From Symsagittifera roscoffensis (taxonomy: Eukaryota; Xenacoelomorpha; Acoela; Convolutidae), in contig NC_087065.1 of NCBI RefSeq assembly GCF_963678635.1, forward strand, positions 77,819,396-77,883,395: a DNA stretch of 64,000 bases, written 5' to 3'. The position numbers and the translations under genes are program-made. Under the pieces are notes generated by a model. The model was not told the DNA's origin. It was given only the letters and a program-made list of their open reading frames with translations, and did not search any database. Position 1 is the stretch's first letter, and every line of letters starts with the position of its first letter. Below, piece by piece: positions 1 to 11,535 of this stretch.

Positions 1-409
1 TAACCAAATTTTTGATGCCTTAGCTCAGATCGAGCGAAAGAATGCAATTAATGACAATTTTAAATGCACGTGTATAAACTACACCTCGTAATTAACTATT
101 TATTTTGTGCTGGTAATAATGAGTTTTGTACTTTTTTGATGAAGATCATCGAGGAGCCTACTTAGACTTGTCTTAGAAGCCAACTGATCCACGAATGCCG
201 CGTTTTGATGATCTCAGAAGTCAAAAGTGAACCAAAATCACCGACATAACTCTCGGTTTAGCCATTGAACGAAACGGTGCCAAGCTAGATTTTCCTGTAA
301 CGAAGACTGAATAGAACCCAATTAAGATCACACGCTTTGTCCCAAGAATCCCCGAAAGTTTACAACTGAACTGCTGATAGTGTCGATTGTATGCGAAGTT
401 TAACAGCGA
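1..409. other. Upstream flank of the first gene
   Basis: This stretch precedes the first start codon. It should hold the 5' UTR and perhaps the promoter of the gene that follows, but I see no clear TATA box, initiator or other coding signal. The one open frame on the minus strand (221-421) has no protein-like character. Confidence 0.4.
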
Positions 410-3400
410 ATGGCCCATCATTTTGTGAGCGAAGAAACTAAGTCAAAAGCGAGCGAAGATGAATTATCTATGGCTGAGAAGGCGCGTGACTTTATAAGTT
501 CGCGAGTTTTGGATTTGTTTGAATTTACAGCTGATGGTTCGCTAAGACCAGAAGAGTTAGAAGAGAAACAGCAGGAAGCAAGAACCCCCTCCTCATCTCA
601 GAGTTTCGAGAACATATCGTTTGGAGAGGCACCTGGATCTTCAGACTCAACCAATAGCGTCGAGTCAATAGAACTGCAGACCCCAATGAGTTCAGTTACC
701 TCAGAGTCAGGTGACTCAAGTTCGTCTTCTCAGAACCACGATGCAGACAACGAGAACACGTCTGGAGAGTACATTTCTTCGAAGGATTTTAGGGTGAGTG
801 CGTATGTTATGTCCATCAGATAGATGCATGAGCTGGCATAGTGCCCTCCGAGTATTACCTTTTTTTAGTCTTTATATTTTCAGATCTTAAATCGTATCCA
901 GTCACCGGCTCTTTTTCCTCCCCCCTCACACGCGAGATTTTACAGGTAACTTTTTTGTTCAAATTGTCCAGTTGGGCTCTTTTTCCTTTTCCCCCCCACC
1001 TGCAAATTTTTATATTTGAAGTTACTGTTCACTTTGTCCGATTGTCGTGAAAACTGACATGCAGACTAATTAGGCCATGACAAACATATTTGGTCTTCAT
1101 AATTAACCTCGTGAAACCACTCGTTAGACCATAAAGTTCATGTTTGAGTGAGGTGGGGGGGGGGGGGGGGGGGAAGGAAGGAAAAAGAGCCTCCGGTTGT
1201 TACAAAAATTAGGCCATGGCGAACATCATTTTGTCTTCATACTTTACCTTTAAAACCCCTCGTCACTCCACAAAACTGATGCGCAAGTGAGGTGTGGGGG
1301 GACAAGAATAAAAGAAAAATTTTTATTGCATTGCTCGATTTTTAGGAAATTGGCTTGCGTGGTAAATTACTTAGTTCTAAACAAGGCTCTTTTTTTCCCT
1401 CCGCCCCCCCTGCTATTTTTTACTAGTCAAGTTGCTGTTCACATAGTCCGATCGTTAAGAAAATTGACATGCGGACTAAATAAACTGTGCCAAAGATATT
1501 TGGTCTTCATATTTAACCTTGTAAAATCACTCGTTACACCATAAAATTGATGGTAGTGTCGGGGGGGAAGGAAAAACAGCCCGAAGCGGTGGGGAGGGGG
1601 GATGATGTACGGTAAAACAGCTTTTTTCCTATCGCACTCAACCGGCTAAAATCGGAACAATTTATTGTCCAACAGCAATAAACTTTTCGGGTCGCTCCCC
1701 ATCGAGCCTAGTAGAAAAAATTACATCAACACGTAAGGGGCACCAAAGTATGGCAATAACAGAAGAAAAAAGAGACTTGTATGTTTGTTCGAAGAAAACT
1801 AAATGAGCAAATGGTATCTTACTGTGCTGATTGTTTTAATCTGCTATAAGTTACAAGGGAGCAATAGTTGAAAAGATCCAGAAATGCTTGTTTTGACAAG
1901 TATAACCAAATGATGATGATGTTCACAATGATTTCTGACGAATTTGTTTGGGTCTATAGTTTACTCTGGAGCTATAATGGGCAAGTTGTGTCAAAAAATT
2001 AAGTGGCAAAAAAAGAAAAAAATACTCGCGCTCTCCTTCCTCTCTTTTCCATTGTACCCCCTCCTGATTTTTTCTGAACTTCGAGTTTCTATAAAGTCTT
2101 CTTGAAATGACATTTGTTGTTTTAAACTGCAAAAAAACCTGTAAGCATAAATAGTTCTTCACGGAGGGGGGGGGGGCAGAAAAACACTCTGTTCCCCTCC
2201 TAAAAATGACGCTTCATCCCTGTCTGTTACATTATTATCATAGTTTCATTGCGGCTCAGAATTTCAATACCTTGTGAGGCTCTTCTTTTTTTGTAAACGA
2301 GAGAATTGCGTGTAGCGCCGTCTTAAATCCTATCAAAAGGGTTGCCGTCTTAACGGCTGGCGTCTTATTTGCCGGTCAAGCGTAATGAGCTATTATGAAT
2401 TTTTAAACTCCAAATTTGTTCCAAACATGTCAAACGGGTGTAAACAAGTACAAGCTAAAATTTTAATCAAGTGTCTATGCCTTAATTCGCTTTTGAACAG
2501 AATTTTAAAGCATTTTTTTGCTTTAGTGCATTTTGGGGCCAGTTTTTGTCATTTTTATGCTAAGCGAAATTTTTGTACCGGTTATGATATCTTTGGGTAT
2601 ACGCAAATTGACAATCTGTAAGCGAGCTCAATGGGAATCAAAAATTAATTGTAGTGTTGTGATACAAGACTGCTCGCATCAGGGCAAAAACTGGACAATG
2701 GACAGTTGTGATACAAGACTGTCCATATAACTGGTCTTGAATAGTTTTTGGTTAATAAAATATTGACAATGAATTTTAAGCTGGATAATGAGAATCGTGT
2801 ATGGAATTAATAAAAAGAACAATACTTTCTTCTTTTTGATTTCTTTCGTAATTTTTACCATGTCCTTACGGAGGAGCGTGTTCTCTGAGATTTTGTCCAG
2901 TTTCATGTATTCTCGAGTAGTCGGGTCTTCTACATAATTGAAATGTCGCATGCCATCACAGACTATTCTTATCCATCCGAATATGTTTCTGCTTTTCTTG
3001 AGCTTTGTCCAGCTTGAGCAGCTTCAAAAGAATCAAGCACACTGGGCTTGCACCCTGCTTGTGACGGGTCCGTTTGGTGCTGTTTCTTTATGTGATTTAA
3101 TAAGTTTGTCCTGCCAGTGTTCTTTTTTTGGACCAATATCTTGCCGCATCTGCACTTTCACAAACCTACGTCTGCTTCAGTTTGCGTGAAAAACTATGAG
3201 CTTGCCGTTTTTGGTGTATCCGACATCTTTCACAAGCAAGACTGTTAGTAAAAAAAAACAAGAAAGATGCCAAAATGATGAGAAAACTTCCTCTGCAAAG
3301 TTAGGAGGAAGCGAATAGTGAGCAGCATTTATAAAATCCAAAAGATATTACAAGCCTATACACGGTTTGCCTGGTGAATATGGTACTGGAATTGCAAATA

Positions 3401-6400
3401 GGTGCTGGAAATGCAAATATGTACCAGAATAAAAAAACCAATTAATTGCAATTAATTTTTAATATCAATCAAATAATTGTTATAGGTGACGTTCAACAAT
3501 CAATGAATTTAAACACCCCTGATAAATATTCTTGACTTAAAAATGTACTTTCTCTGAATATGAAACAAAACATCACTTTAAAACGGGAGAGCTAGCGCAA
3601 AGGATCAATACGTAACGGGTGAATAAAATGATTAAAATTTGTTTCCGATCGGCCGAGTGTTTATCTTGGGGGTTTGTACCAGTCTATGGTCTTGTAGTAT
3701 CCTGAGTTTCAACTTGGACGAACGAGAAGATACAAAATATCAAAGTTTTCCGAAATGTAACTTTCCTATAGCAAAGTTTCTGTTTTGAATATCTTTTTGT
3801 TCGAAATGGTGGCCACTACGTAGGTGAGTTTTGCGGGCAAAAAATCCATGCATTCACCAAAATTCATGAAATTAGCATTGCCTGGGAGCTTTTTGTTGTT
3901 GTGGCCTTGAATCTTGACGACATTGGGTTAGTTTATTTCTCTCTCCGTTACGTCTCGTTGAGACCTGGATGCCTTCTCCGGAACTAGTCAGGTCCCCGAG
4001 GCCCCACTAGTATGTGTATGTCCTCCATTGGACTTATCCGTGGACAGCCTCTGGAGAGCCTGATAGAATTCCTTGGCCAGGATTTGGATGTGGTCCGTGG
4101 CTGGGTGCACCCCATCGTTCTTGTCTATATGGGCTTTCGTGAACCGTCGGTATCTGTAATTGTTAGTTTATTCCGGTTAATAGTAGATTCGTCTCGTCCC
4201 TAGCTTGTTCGTGAGTCGCCTTCATTTTGAAAGTATTTTCTCATGAAAAAAATTATGGCCCTCAGTAAGTTAGTCAGATAAAACAAAAAAGCGCACAGCG
4301 AAACAGCGTGTGCTTTTTAGTTCATTCATGCATAACTTGTTAGTAGATGACGCTTTTCTGGTGTAAGTTCGCTGGTGGGCGCCTTGGTTGCATCGCTACT
4401 TCGCAGCGATAACAGGCTCTATGTTTGTAAAAAGAGCCCTTTGATCCGTTGGCAAGTCGAAGCACTTATTAACCCTTTCCTTTTTAGGAATTGCAGCGTA
4501 TAGTTCATTACGAACAAAGTACGAATACACTTATGTCTGAATGCATGTTTTTGAAATGAAAGCAAATCGATTGTTTCAAGTCAATTGAAAATGGTTAAAC
4601 TGGGGCCATGTTTTTTTGCTTCTAGGCTGAAGGGGTTATAATGGGAAAGACTCATTTTACTTTAAAGATATTCAATTAGATTAAGATTATAAAATAAGTT
4701 GTCAATCTACAAACCGCTTTTTTGAATAGCTGTAGGGGTTGGTATAGTTTTTTGTTATTAGACGTGGGTATGAGGGTGTAATGGGACAGCCGTGAATTCT
4801 TAATCTTGGTTTAGAGTCCCAAAGGCTACGAATATTGGCAGGACGAATCAAGTGGCAGCTGCCTCGATTTCAGGAAGTTGAACAGCTCATCCCGAAATGC
4901 ATCACATGCCACCGATCACTCATTCAACCCAAAAGAAAGGAACTCAGCCAGGTTGAAAGAAGTGAGGCAAAACAACAGACACAAGAAGAAAGTATTCTCC
5001 AAAATCGAACCACTCCAGATTTCATGGGCTAGCAAAACTACAGTAGACAGATTCTGGGATTATGACGATGACCTTTTTCTACGTCTAGTATTTTGCATCT
5101 CAGATGTATGTGTCCTACGCTGGGAACTGAGTTCGCCGAAAAATTTCTACTTGCCAGAATCCGTCAAACCAAGTCTGAAATCCTTGTTCTACGATAAAAT
5201 GGATATAGATAAACTTTCCTTAGTATCTTATGTCTCGCTTTTGAGCGGGGCGCCTTTTGAAGAAAATAATCTCAAAAATCTAAAAACTGGCTTCGATGAT
5301 AGCTACTCGATAGCAAAAGTGGCAATGAATATTTTGTGCGCAATGGACAAAGCTAAAATGATGCCAAGAATTGATATCGATTACTTGGACCAGATTGATA
5401 CGCCAGAGGAAAATGAGTTCAATGAAGCTGACTCTGAAAGTGAAAATGATGAAAGAAATGAAAACGGAGTTGAAGAAAGAGAAAGTAAGCGTGAGCTACG
5501 TGAACAAGCGTGTGAAGAATTTGACGACGACGAAAATGATCTAATCGAAAATGAAAAAGAAGCTTTAACTCCGGAAAAACTAGACGCAGATTGCATGAAC
5601 ATTCATGAGGATGTTTGCGATGAAGGTGATAATCACGAAGAATTCGAAGAAGACTCCAGCTCGTCTGAGGAATCTGCTAGCGAAGATGAAGAATCCGAGG
5701 TTGATGAAACCCCGATTGAACCCGAAGTAGTGGAAGCAAATGTCACCGGACAACAAGGTACGTGTGAAGCTCCGGTGGCCAATGAACCACAAATATATTC
5801 CACTCAAGTCGCTGTCGAGGAAGCTTCGTTTTTGGAAACCGCTGAAAAACCCCAGAATGATCGGGAAATAGTAATCGAATCCGAAATGGACGAAGTAGCA
5901 GCATTAAATATGCAACTAGCGGAAAACGAAGTGGTTCCCATTGAAGATTTCACTCTGCCTTTGATTCAGGAGCACGAGAACTTGAGCAGCAGCCAAGCAT
6001 ACGAGAGCTTGCAACAAATGCATAGCGATTTAACGGAAGATTATGTGCCGACATTGCAGGCGATGCTAGTAGCAGGAATGAAGACTACGTTGAATCTAAA
6101 GGAAGCGGAAAAGTTCTGCTTGAACAACGAAGTCGGAGACGTGAAAGAATCAGAAGTAGGCGAGCTCATTCGAGAGCAGAACGAAGCGCTTTTGCATCGA
6201 ATTATGGAATTAGAGGATTCGTTTGAACCGTTTAGCGTTGAACAGACTTCGGCCGATGAGTCGAATCATGCACCGGTTTTGTTCAGTAATCAGCGCTCGT
6301 GTATTAACTTAATGGAAGCAGATTCAAATCTAGTGGATACCGGAATTGAAGCGGAACAGACACCTCACGCGGTTTTGCAGGTTGAAAATTCTACGATTGA

Positions 6401-7631
6401 CGAGTTGGCAAGTTTGCAGCCAGAAGATGGCCCGGAAATAGTTTTCACAGACGATGGTCGTGTGTGTATGGGTGAGAACTCTTCATTTTCTGTTATGTAC
6501 GCACATAGAACATATCAACCCTCAGCAGTTGAGACAGAACCAGTCAGAGAGCTTCAGCAACAAAATTCGATGCTGCCTGGAATTTGTTCCCAAGATGGAG
6601 ATCACGCTAATTCGGAGAAAAATGCAAAAAGCAAGGCAACAGTTCTGAAAATTCAGTTTCAACAGTCTTTAAAGCGGTATTCAGATGTGAAAACGGATCG
6701 AAAGGAGTTTCCAATGAATTCATCCATATCGTTGGACCAGAACGAATGTGTTCCTTGTAACGAAACTGGAATTGTTCTCGACTCACCGAATAGAAGTTTT
6801 TGCTTCACTTCAACGCCGGCACAAAGTGCGGGATCAGCTTCGGGAAAATCAAAAATCCCAAGACTACCTCAACTCCGCACGACATCTTTGAGCAAATCAG
6901 GGGATAAATCATATGGATACCCACCACGTAGTGCGACAAACAAGCCCTCGATTACGCCTCGAAGTGCTAACACAATAGCTAGGGCTCCTCCAACGCCCCT
7001 ACCAAAAGTTAGTGTAAGTAGGGAATCGAAGATTCCGAGGCCTGCGATTCCAAGTGGAGGCAACAGCTCGAGGTCTGTGATGGGCATTCCAAGTGCAAGC
7101 AGCCGAGCGAGTGATCGATCGACTCCTTCTATGCTGACTACATATTCCTCAAGCCTACATCATAAACCGCCCGCAGCCCCTACGTCGAAAATACTAAGAA
7201 CAAGTTTTAAAAAACCCTCGCCTAGTCCCAGAACACCTATAACGAGCCAGAAATTATCAGTTCCAAGCGTTAAACCCTCAGTAGTGCCGACAGCAAAACT
7301 GCCTAAAGCTGTTGCAAAACCTGCAGCTTCAACAACTGTTTTGACTGATGCTGTTATTGTGTCATGTATTGATAGGATTAGAGTCAAACTGAGAGGCAGT
7401 AAAGATGCACAGGAAGAGTTGTCGAGACTTTTTAACGAGGTTCTCAATTCGTCTTCGAATCTAAGAGACAGCAGTTTGTCTCCTATGCAGTTAGCAAAAG
7501 TGCTCTCAAAGTTCGACCCTTCAGTCTCTGAATTCAGTCTGAGAGACAAGCAGAAGTTGGCATCCAAGCTAATAACGGGCAAAGACCAGAAAATAGATTT
7601 CAAAACATTCATTGCGCTGTACTCTAAGTGA
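410..7631 (+). CDS. Uncharacterised acidic protein with SxIP motifs, two exons
   Basis: Exons are 410-793 and 4815-7631. The donor is AGG|GTGAGT and the acceptor TTTAG|AGT; both are phase 0 and give 1066 aa ending in TGA. I do not recognise the family. The first 128 residues are Ser/Glu-rich. Residues about 190-300 look folded, with hydrophobic, Trp- and Cys-containing sequence. Residues about 320-440 are strongly acidic. Residues about 800-960 are basic and Ser/Pro/Thr-rich and carry two SKIP tetrapeptides (807-810, 866-869). These fit the SxIP motif by which microtubule plus-end proteins bind EB1, and the basic Ser/Pro setting is the usual one. The last ~90 residues look helical, with an EF-hand-like pair lacking clear calcium loops. 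A cytoskeletal role is inference from the motifs alone. The start is the first ATG of an open frame after stops; an upstream exon is possible. Confidence 0.75.
975..1191. mobile_element. hAT-type MITE with GGCTCTTTTTCC termini
   Basis: The left end (from 975) reads GGCTCTTTTTCC followed by C-rich sequence and CACCT. The right end (to 1191) is the inverted complement, with AGGTG, a 19-G run and GGAAAAAGAGCC. The flanks are TCCAGTTG (967-974) and TCCGGTTG (1192-1199), an 8-bp duplication with one mismatch, as expected for the hAT superfamily. The 217-bp element has no coding capacity, so it would need a transposase supplied elsewhere. Confidence 0.8.
1202..1581. mobile_element. Two further degraded copies of the GGCTCTTTT MITE
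   Basis: Positions about 1209-1310 repeat the internal part of the preceding element: the segment around TTAGGCCATG, then the CCCCTCGT segment and GAGGTG before a G run. Positions 1385-1581 are a fuller copy with both termini (GGCTCTTTTTTTCC and GGAAAAACAGCC) and the same interior, including ACATGCGGACTAA. I found no target duplication for either, so they may be old or rearranged. Confidence 0.6.
2826..3157 (-). pseudogene. hAT transposase N-terminal fossil (BED zinc finger)
   Basis: Read on the minus strand from 3157, the frame opens with KCRCGK and continues to TNLLNHIKKQH. This is the Cys-x-Cys...Leu-x2-His-x4-His layout of a BED zinc finger, the DNA-binding domain of many hAT transposases. 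After a stop and frame change near 2985 the reading continues as MRHFNYVEDPTTREY (from 2951), which matches the segment that follows the BED finger in hAT transposases. The catalytic core and C-terminal dimerisation region are absent. It is a dead fragment in the intron of the first gene, and a relative may once have mobilised hAT MITEs like those nearby. Confidence 0.7.
3988..4164 (-). other. Possible coding fossil, SGNH-hydrolase-like tail
   Basis: This is a patch of higher GC in an AT-rich intron. One minus-strand frame reads about 58 codons to a TGA and includes DGVHPATDHIQILAKEF. An Asp-x2-His block followed by an amphipathic helix is how many SGNH/GDSL hydrolases end, including those carried by some invertebrate transposons. 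The fragment is short and the plus strand is also open here, so this is only a suggestion. Confidence 0.25.
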
Positions 7632-10600
7632 AAAGGAAACCAATCCTGCAACACTAAATATTCACATTCTGACGTAACTTTTCATGCTCCGCTGAGAGTA
7701 GTTTGAATTGAAGTTAGAAATAGGTTAGTCTGTGGCTGATTCTTACGTGGTAGGAGCAAGAATTGTCATTTGATAAATATCCACACACCAATTTTGAATC
7801 CAATCCGGAATAACATGCCCAACTATAAGTGTAAAGTAACGCACCGGCAGTTGTAGAGTTGAAGTTTTTAAAGTTGTGGTTTCATGTATCCGGTTTTAGT
7901 TTGTTTGGTAGAATTTCTACTCAGTTTTTGCCGAAAGTTGTCAGCTTGTTTTTTTATTTTCAGTGTACTGAATAATAGGGCCCGTCTTGCAATCGAAAGG
8001 TTTCCGTTTAACCTGTAGAATTGGTGATCATTCCAACCGTAACTGTTGATAAAAAAGTTTTAATTTCCTCAAATATGTATGGAAATGGACCCTCAAATAT
8101 GTATGTAGCAGGAATTCGACTCATTCTCCACACTGTAGGTCTCCTCTTAATTGCAATTTCAATCGTAGGAAGACGGATTTCAACTTTGTTCACGATCATA
8201 TGTGACTTTTTCAGGGTTTGACTTTGATTTCTTTTCCAGATCATGCAAATGAATTTGATAATTGGTAGGTGCATTATGCTCTCCAATAACAGAAGTGCAA
8301 ATTACGCTAAAAACGTTAAATGTGAATGTCTTGTTCAAAAATGGACGTTAGTTTGCAGAATTGCCAAGAAAATAAAAGAAGTTATCTATTCACCCAGATT
8401 TCTTTTATTGGCTTAATTTAAGGAAAAAGTTAAATCATTATCAATTCTTGAAAATCGAAGAGTTTGAATGTGATGATTTTTCTTAGTTAATCATTTTTAT
8501 TTGGTTTCCTAGCATAGCAGTGTTTCTCCTGATCCAATCAAGGAAGATTCAAAAAACTTTTTCTGGCATTTTCAAGCAAAATCAGTTACCGTAAATGGAC
8601 GTCAAATTGAATTGAGTGATACATCATAATAAAGCACTTGAGTATAAGTCCCAAATTTTCCCAATTTCGAAAGGAATAGTTTGAGAAAATTCAATCATTA
8701 CTTTCTTGGCCCATAAAAGTTCTCAATAAAAATCTTTCTGTAATAAAAATGTAAATGCGTTAAAAATTCAGCATTTAAATGATCACTTTTACCGACTCAA
8801 GGCCCCACAAAGCAGTAAAATTCAGCGTAGTCGGCAAAAACTAATATTGGTAGTTTTCTGCTAAATTGTCTGTGGTCGTTACTTTTTCTGTTCTCAAGTA
8901 TAAATAAAATGTTCAATTAGTTGCCTGATTGAACAAAAAATTGATTTGGATGAAGCACATGATGATTTTCTTAACGAAAAGGTTTTGAAAAACGGAAAAA
9001 AATTAAAATTTACTTTTTTCGGGTTTTTGTTATTACGCTTGTCAATATTTTTTCTGCAAGATGGGGCCCGGCGCTTGTGTACACTAAAAGAAGCCGTGTT
9101 CAGGGTTTTTGTCAAATTTTGTTCGGCAAAAGCTTGTAAACAAGGTTAAACAGTTGCTGTGTAAGTAGACAGAGCAGCTGGCCTAACTTTGTTTAAAAAC
9201 GTTTGCCGCTCAAGTTTTAGTAAAATGCTGAACACGGCTTCTTGCAGCCTACACAACCGCCTGGCCTGATTCCGCAGAAAAAATACTGAGACGCGTTATA
9301 ACAAAAACGTATTAACAGACCATTTTATTTCTGTTTTTCGAAACTTTTTCGCAAACCAAATAGAAATTTCCGAGCGCAATAAAAAAACAATTTCATTTGT
9401 TTTTCACATTGTGTAGTTTTTTTTTGAGGTGTCACGGAATGATCTGATCAAAAGCGTATAATTTCGACATATTCAATAGTAATACAAATTTCGGCAAGTT
9501 TTCCTCAAAAAAAAGTTTTAAAAAAATACCCGAAGAATATATCCAATGAGGCGCAAAAAGAAACTTGGAGTGAAACAAAAACTTCAAGGTTAAGTTTGAG
9601 TTGTACGCTCCGGCTTGTGCACTCCTTGTCCGCTGAAAATAGCTTACCAGTACTTTTACTCTTGCGATAAGCAAGGATTTTGCAATCGAGAACTTGACTT
9701 TTTTTCCCATAATAACGGTATTCATCTGACAATGACTGAAATTGGTGATCATCTCTAAATATGTACTTTCGTCAACCACCAGAAATCATTTTAATAATTC
9801 TGCATTTTAAATGCCCATTCTTTTCAATTTTTTGACGTTGGTTATAAATTTATCAACTCTTCTTTCGTTTTTATTTTTCTATTTCGACCTTTAAGGTTTC
9901 GTTTTTTTAAATCGGTTTAATGAGCTCATATTGCGTCGTTTGTTGATCAAAAAGTTTTATCTATTTTTTTTCGAAAGAAAGGACTTAAATGGAGACTTTT
10001 TGGATTTGGGTTTCAAAGTTTTGTCTGTAAAAACAGTTTTTTTTTTCGGCTCAACGTGTGCCTGCTAAAGTATTGTCGGCTTTGCTATCACTGCGTAAGT
10101 TTTGTTCCGATTCTACTGGAACAATTGTCCTAATAGGCGTGTTTCTCTCAAAATGAACTTTGTTTGAGACAAAATAGTTTTTGACATTTGTTTCGACAAA
10201 TCTTGTTTTCGCGGCGTTCGTCTCATTTTGTGTCGGCTAATTTCTTTTGTTGTGCTTGTATTGTATCACAAGTGTTGCGAAGCTCGGCTTCAATGTATAA
10301 AAGCATTTCATAATTTTTCATCTCAACTTTCCTACAGTTTTACTGTCTCAACAAAAATTATTGTCTGATAAAAATACTCGCATCAAATCTGTCTGAGTAC
10401 TAATTTCTATTTGATCTCTTGATGTGACTCGATTTCAGATTAATGATGTAAATGAATTATGGAAGCTCAAGTCATCACCTAAAGAATAGATTTAGAAAAA
10501 CAGGGAACATCTGTGTTTGAAATAACGATACAATGGATGGCGCACAAGAGGGAACGAAGGTATCTGTTTTTTTTTCACATGTTTTAGAAAGCAACTATTT

Positions 10601-11535
10601 GGGGTTGGTACAATAGTGATGAAGTAAAGAAAGTCTGAATTATGTAGCATCTTTTATTTTTGGAAGCAAATGGGTTAAATTTCCGTTCTAAGTTGCTTTT
10701 TGTTTGAATTTTAGTGAGACGAATTCTTGGAGAAGCTTTTGCATGAACTGCATTGAACCCAACTCAAGACTAGCTTTTCTGACTTTCTGCGTTGAGAAAT
10801 TTACAGACATTTCGAGAAAGTTGCTGGTTTTGATAATGCAGTTTGACTGACATACACGCATATGGAGAAATTGTGAAATTTGGAGATTTTTCCGCCGCAT
10901 TTTCAACTGGACATCATGCGTGATTTTTACAAACTGATGATTGAATTTTAACCTGAAATATTTGAATTTTGACGGTTTGTTACACAAACGGAAAATTGGT
11001 ATGATTTTCTTTTGCTTTTTACTTTTAAACGAAGTTAATAAATGGTTTTGTTGTTCGTTTCTTTTAAAATTCTTGTAATTCCTTTTCCCGATTTCGGGTA
11101 TTCTGTTAAGACAGCTCATAGCTACAGGTCCTTTTTCCTTACATACGCTTCTATTGAGCAAACAGCGGCTTTACTTGATTAAGTACGACGACCAATTTGC
11201 CTTTTCGACCTATCTGTTTGCGTTCGATTATTTGCATTTTCCCCATTAAAATCCTCCTTCAATTATAGCGCCTCAATTCGTAATTTTTGTATTTTTGGAC
11301 AATTTTAATAGTTTTCTGGGGGGTTATAATGGGAGATAGTTCATCCTTGTAGAGAACTGGAATTGTTTCGAAAAAAATGCTGAGTTGTGACTGTGATTTA
11401 GCTTTTCACTGGTCAAATAATAAATTGCGGTTTGTCTCTCGCGGGAAAAGGAATAAGTTCTTGGAAATAATCAAAAAGCAATTTAATCTGATGTAAAAAG
11501 ACTGACTCTAAGAGTGATTTATTCTAGTTTGCAAA
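7632..11535. other. Intergenic region between the SxIP-motif gene and SYNCRIP
   Basis: The first part should be 3' UTR of the upstream gene; an AATAAA lies at 8371-8376. The middle holds a long foldback element (8975-9351). Short phrases such as GTGTTGCGAAGCTC near 10270 recur elsewhere in the window. The region ends in TTTATTCTAG at 11527, which looks like a splice acceptor just before the hnRNP start codon. I see no supported coding region. Confidence 0.5.
8975..9351. mobile_element. Foldback element with about 170-bp inverted arms
   Basis: The arms are about 8975-9146 and 9180-9351. Paired landmarks include AGAAGCCGTGTTCAG on the left against CTGAACACGGCTTCTTG on the right, TATTTTTTCTGC against GCAGAAAAAATA, and CGAAAAGGTTTTGAAAAAC against GTTTTTCGAAACTTTTTCG. 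There are many mismatches but the order is kept along both arms. The centre is a short spacer of about 35 bp. There is no coding capacity. This is the structure of a foldback or snapback MITE; the superfamily is unknown. Confidence 0.7.

Larger units (their letters stand above)
794..4814 (+). other. Intron 1 of the SxIP-motif gene (4.0 kb)
   Basis: The intron runs from GTGAGT to TTTAG. It holds short hAT-type elements near its 5' end, a hAT transposase fossil at 2826-3157 and a possible coding fossil at 3988-4164, each listed separately. Runs of 19 G (1155-1173) and 11 G (2166-2176) occur. The rest is AT-rich with no coding signal that I can support. Confidence 0.65.
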
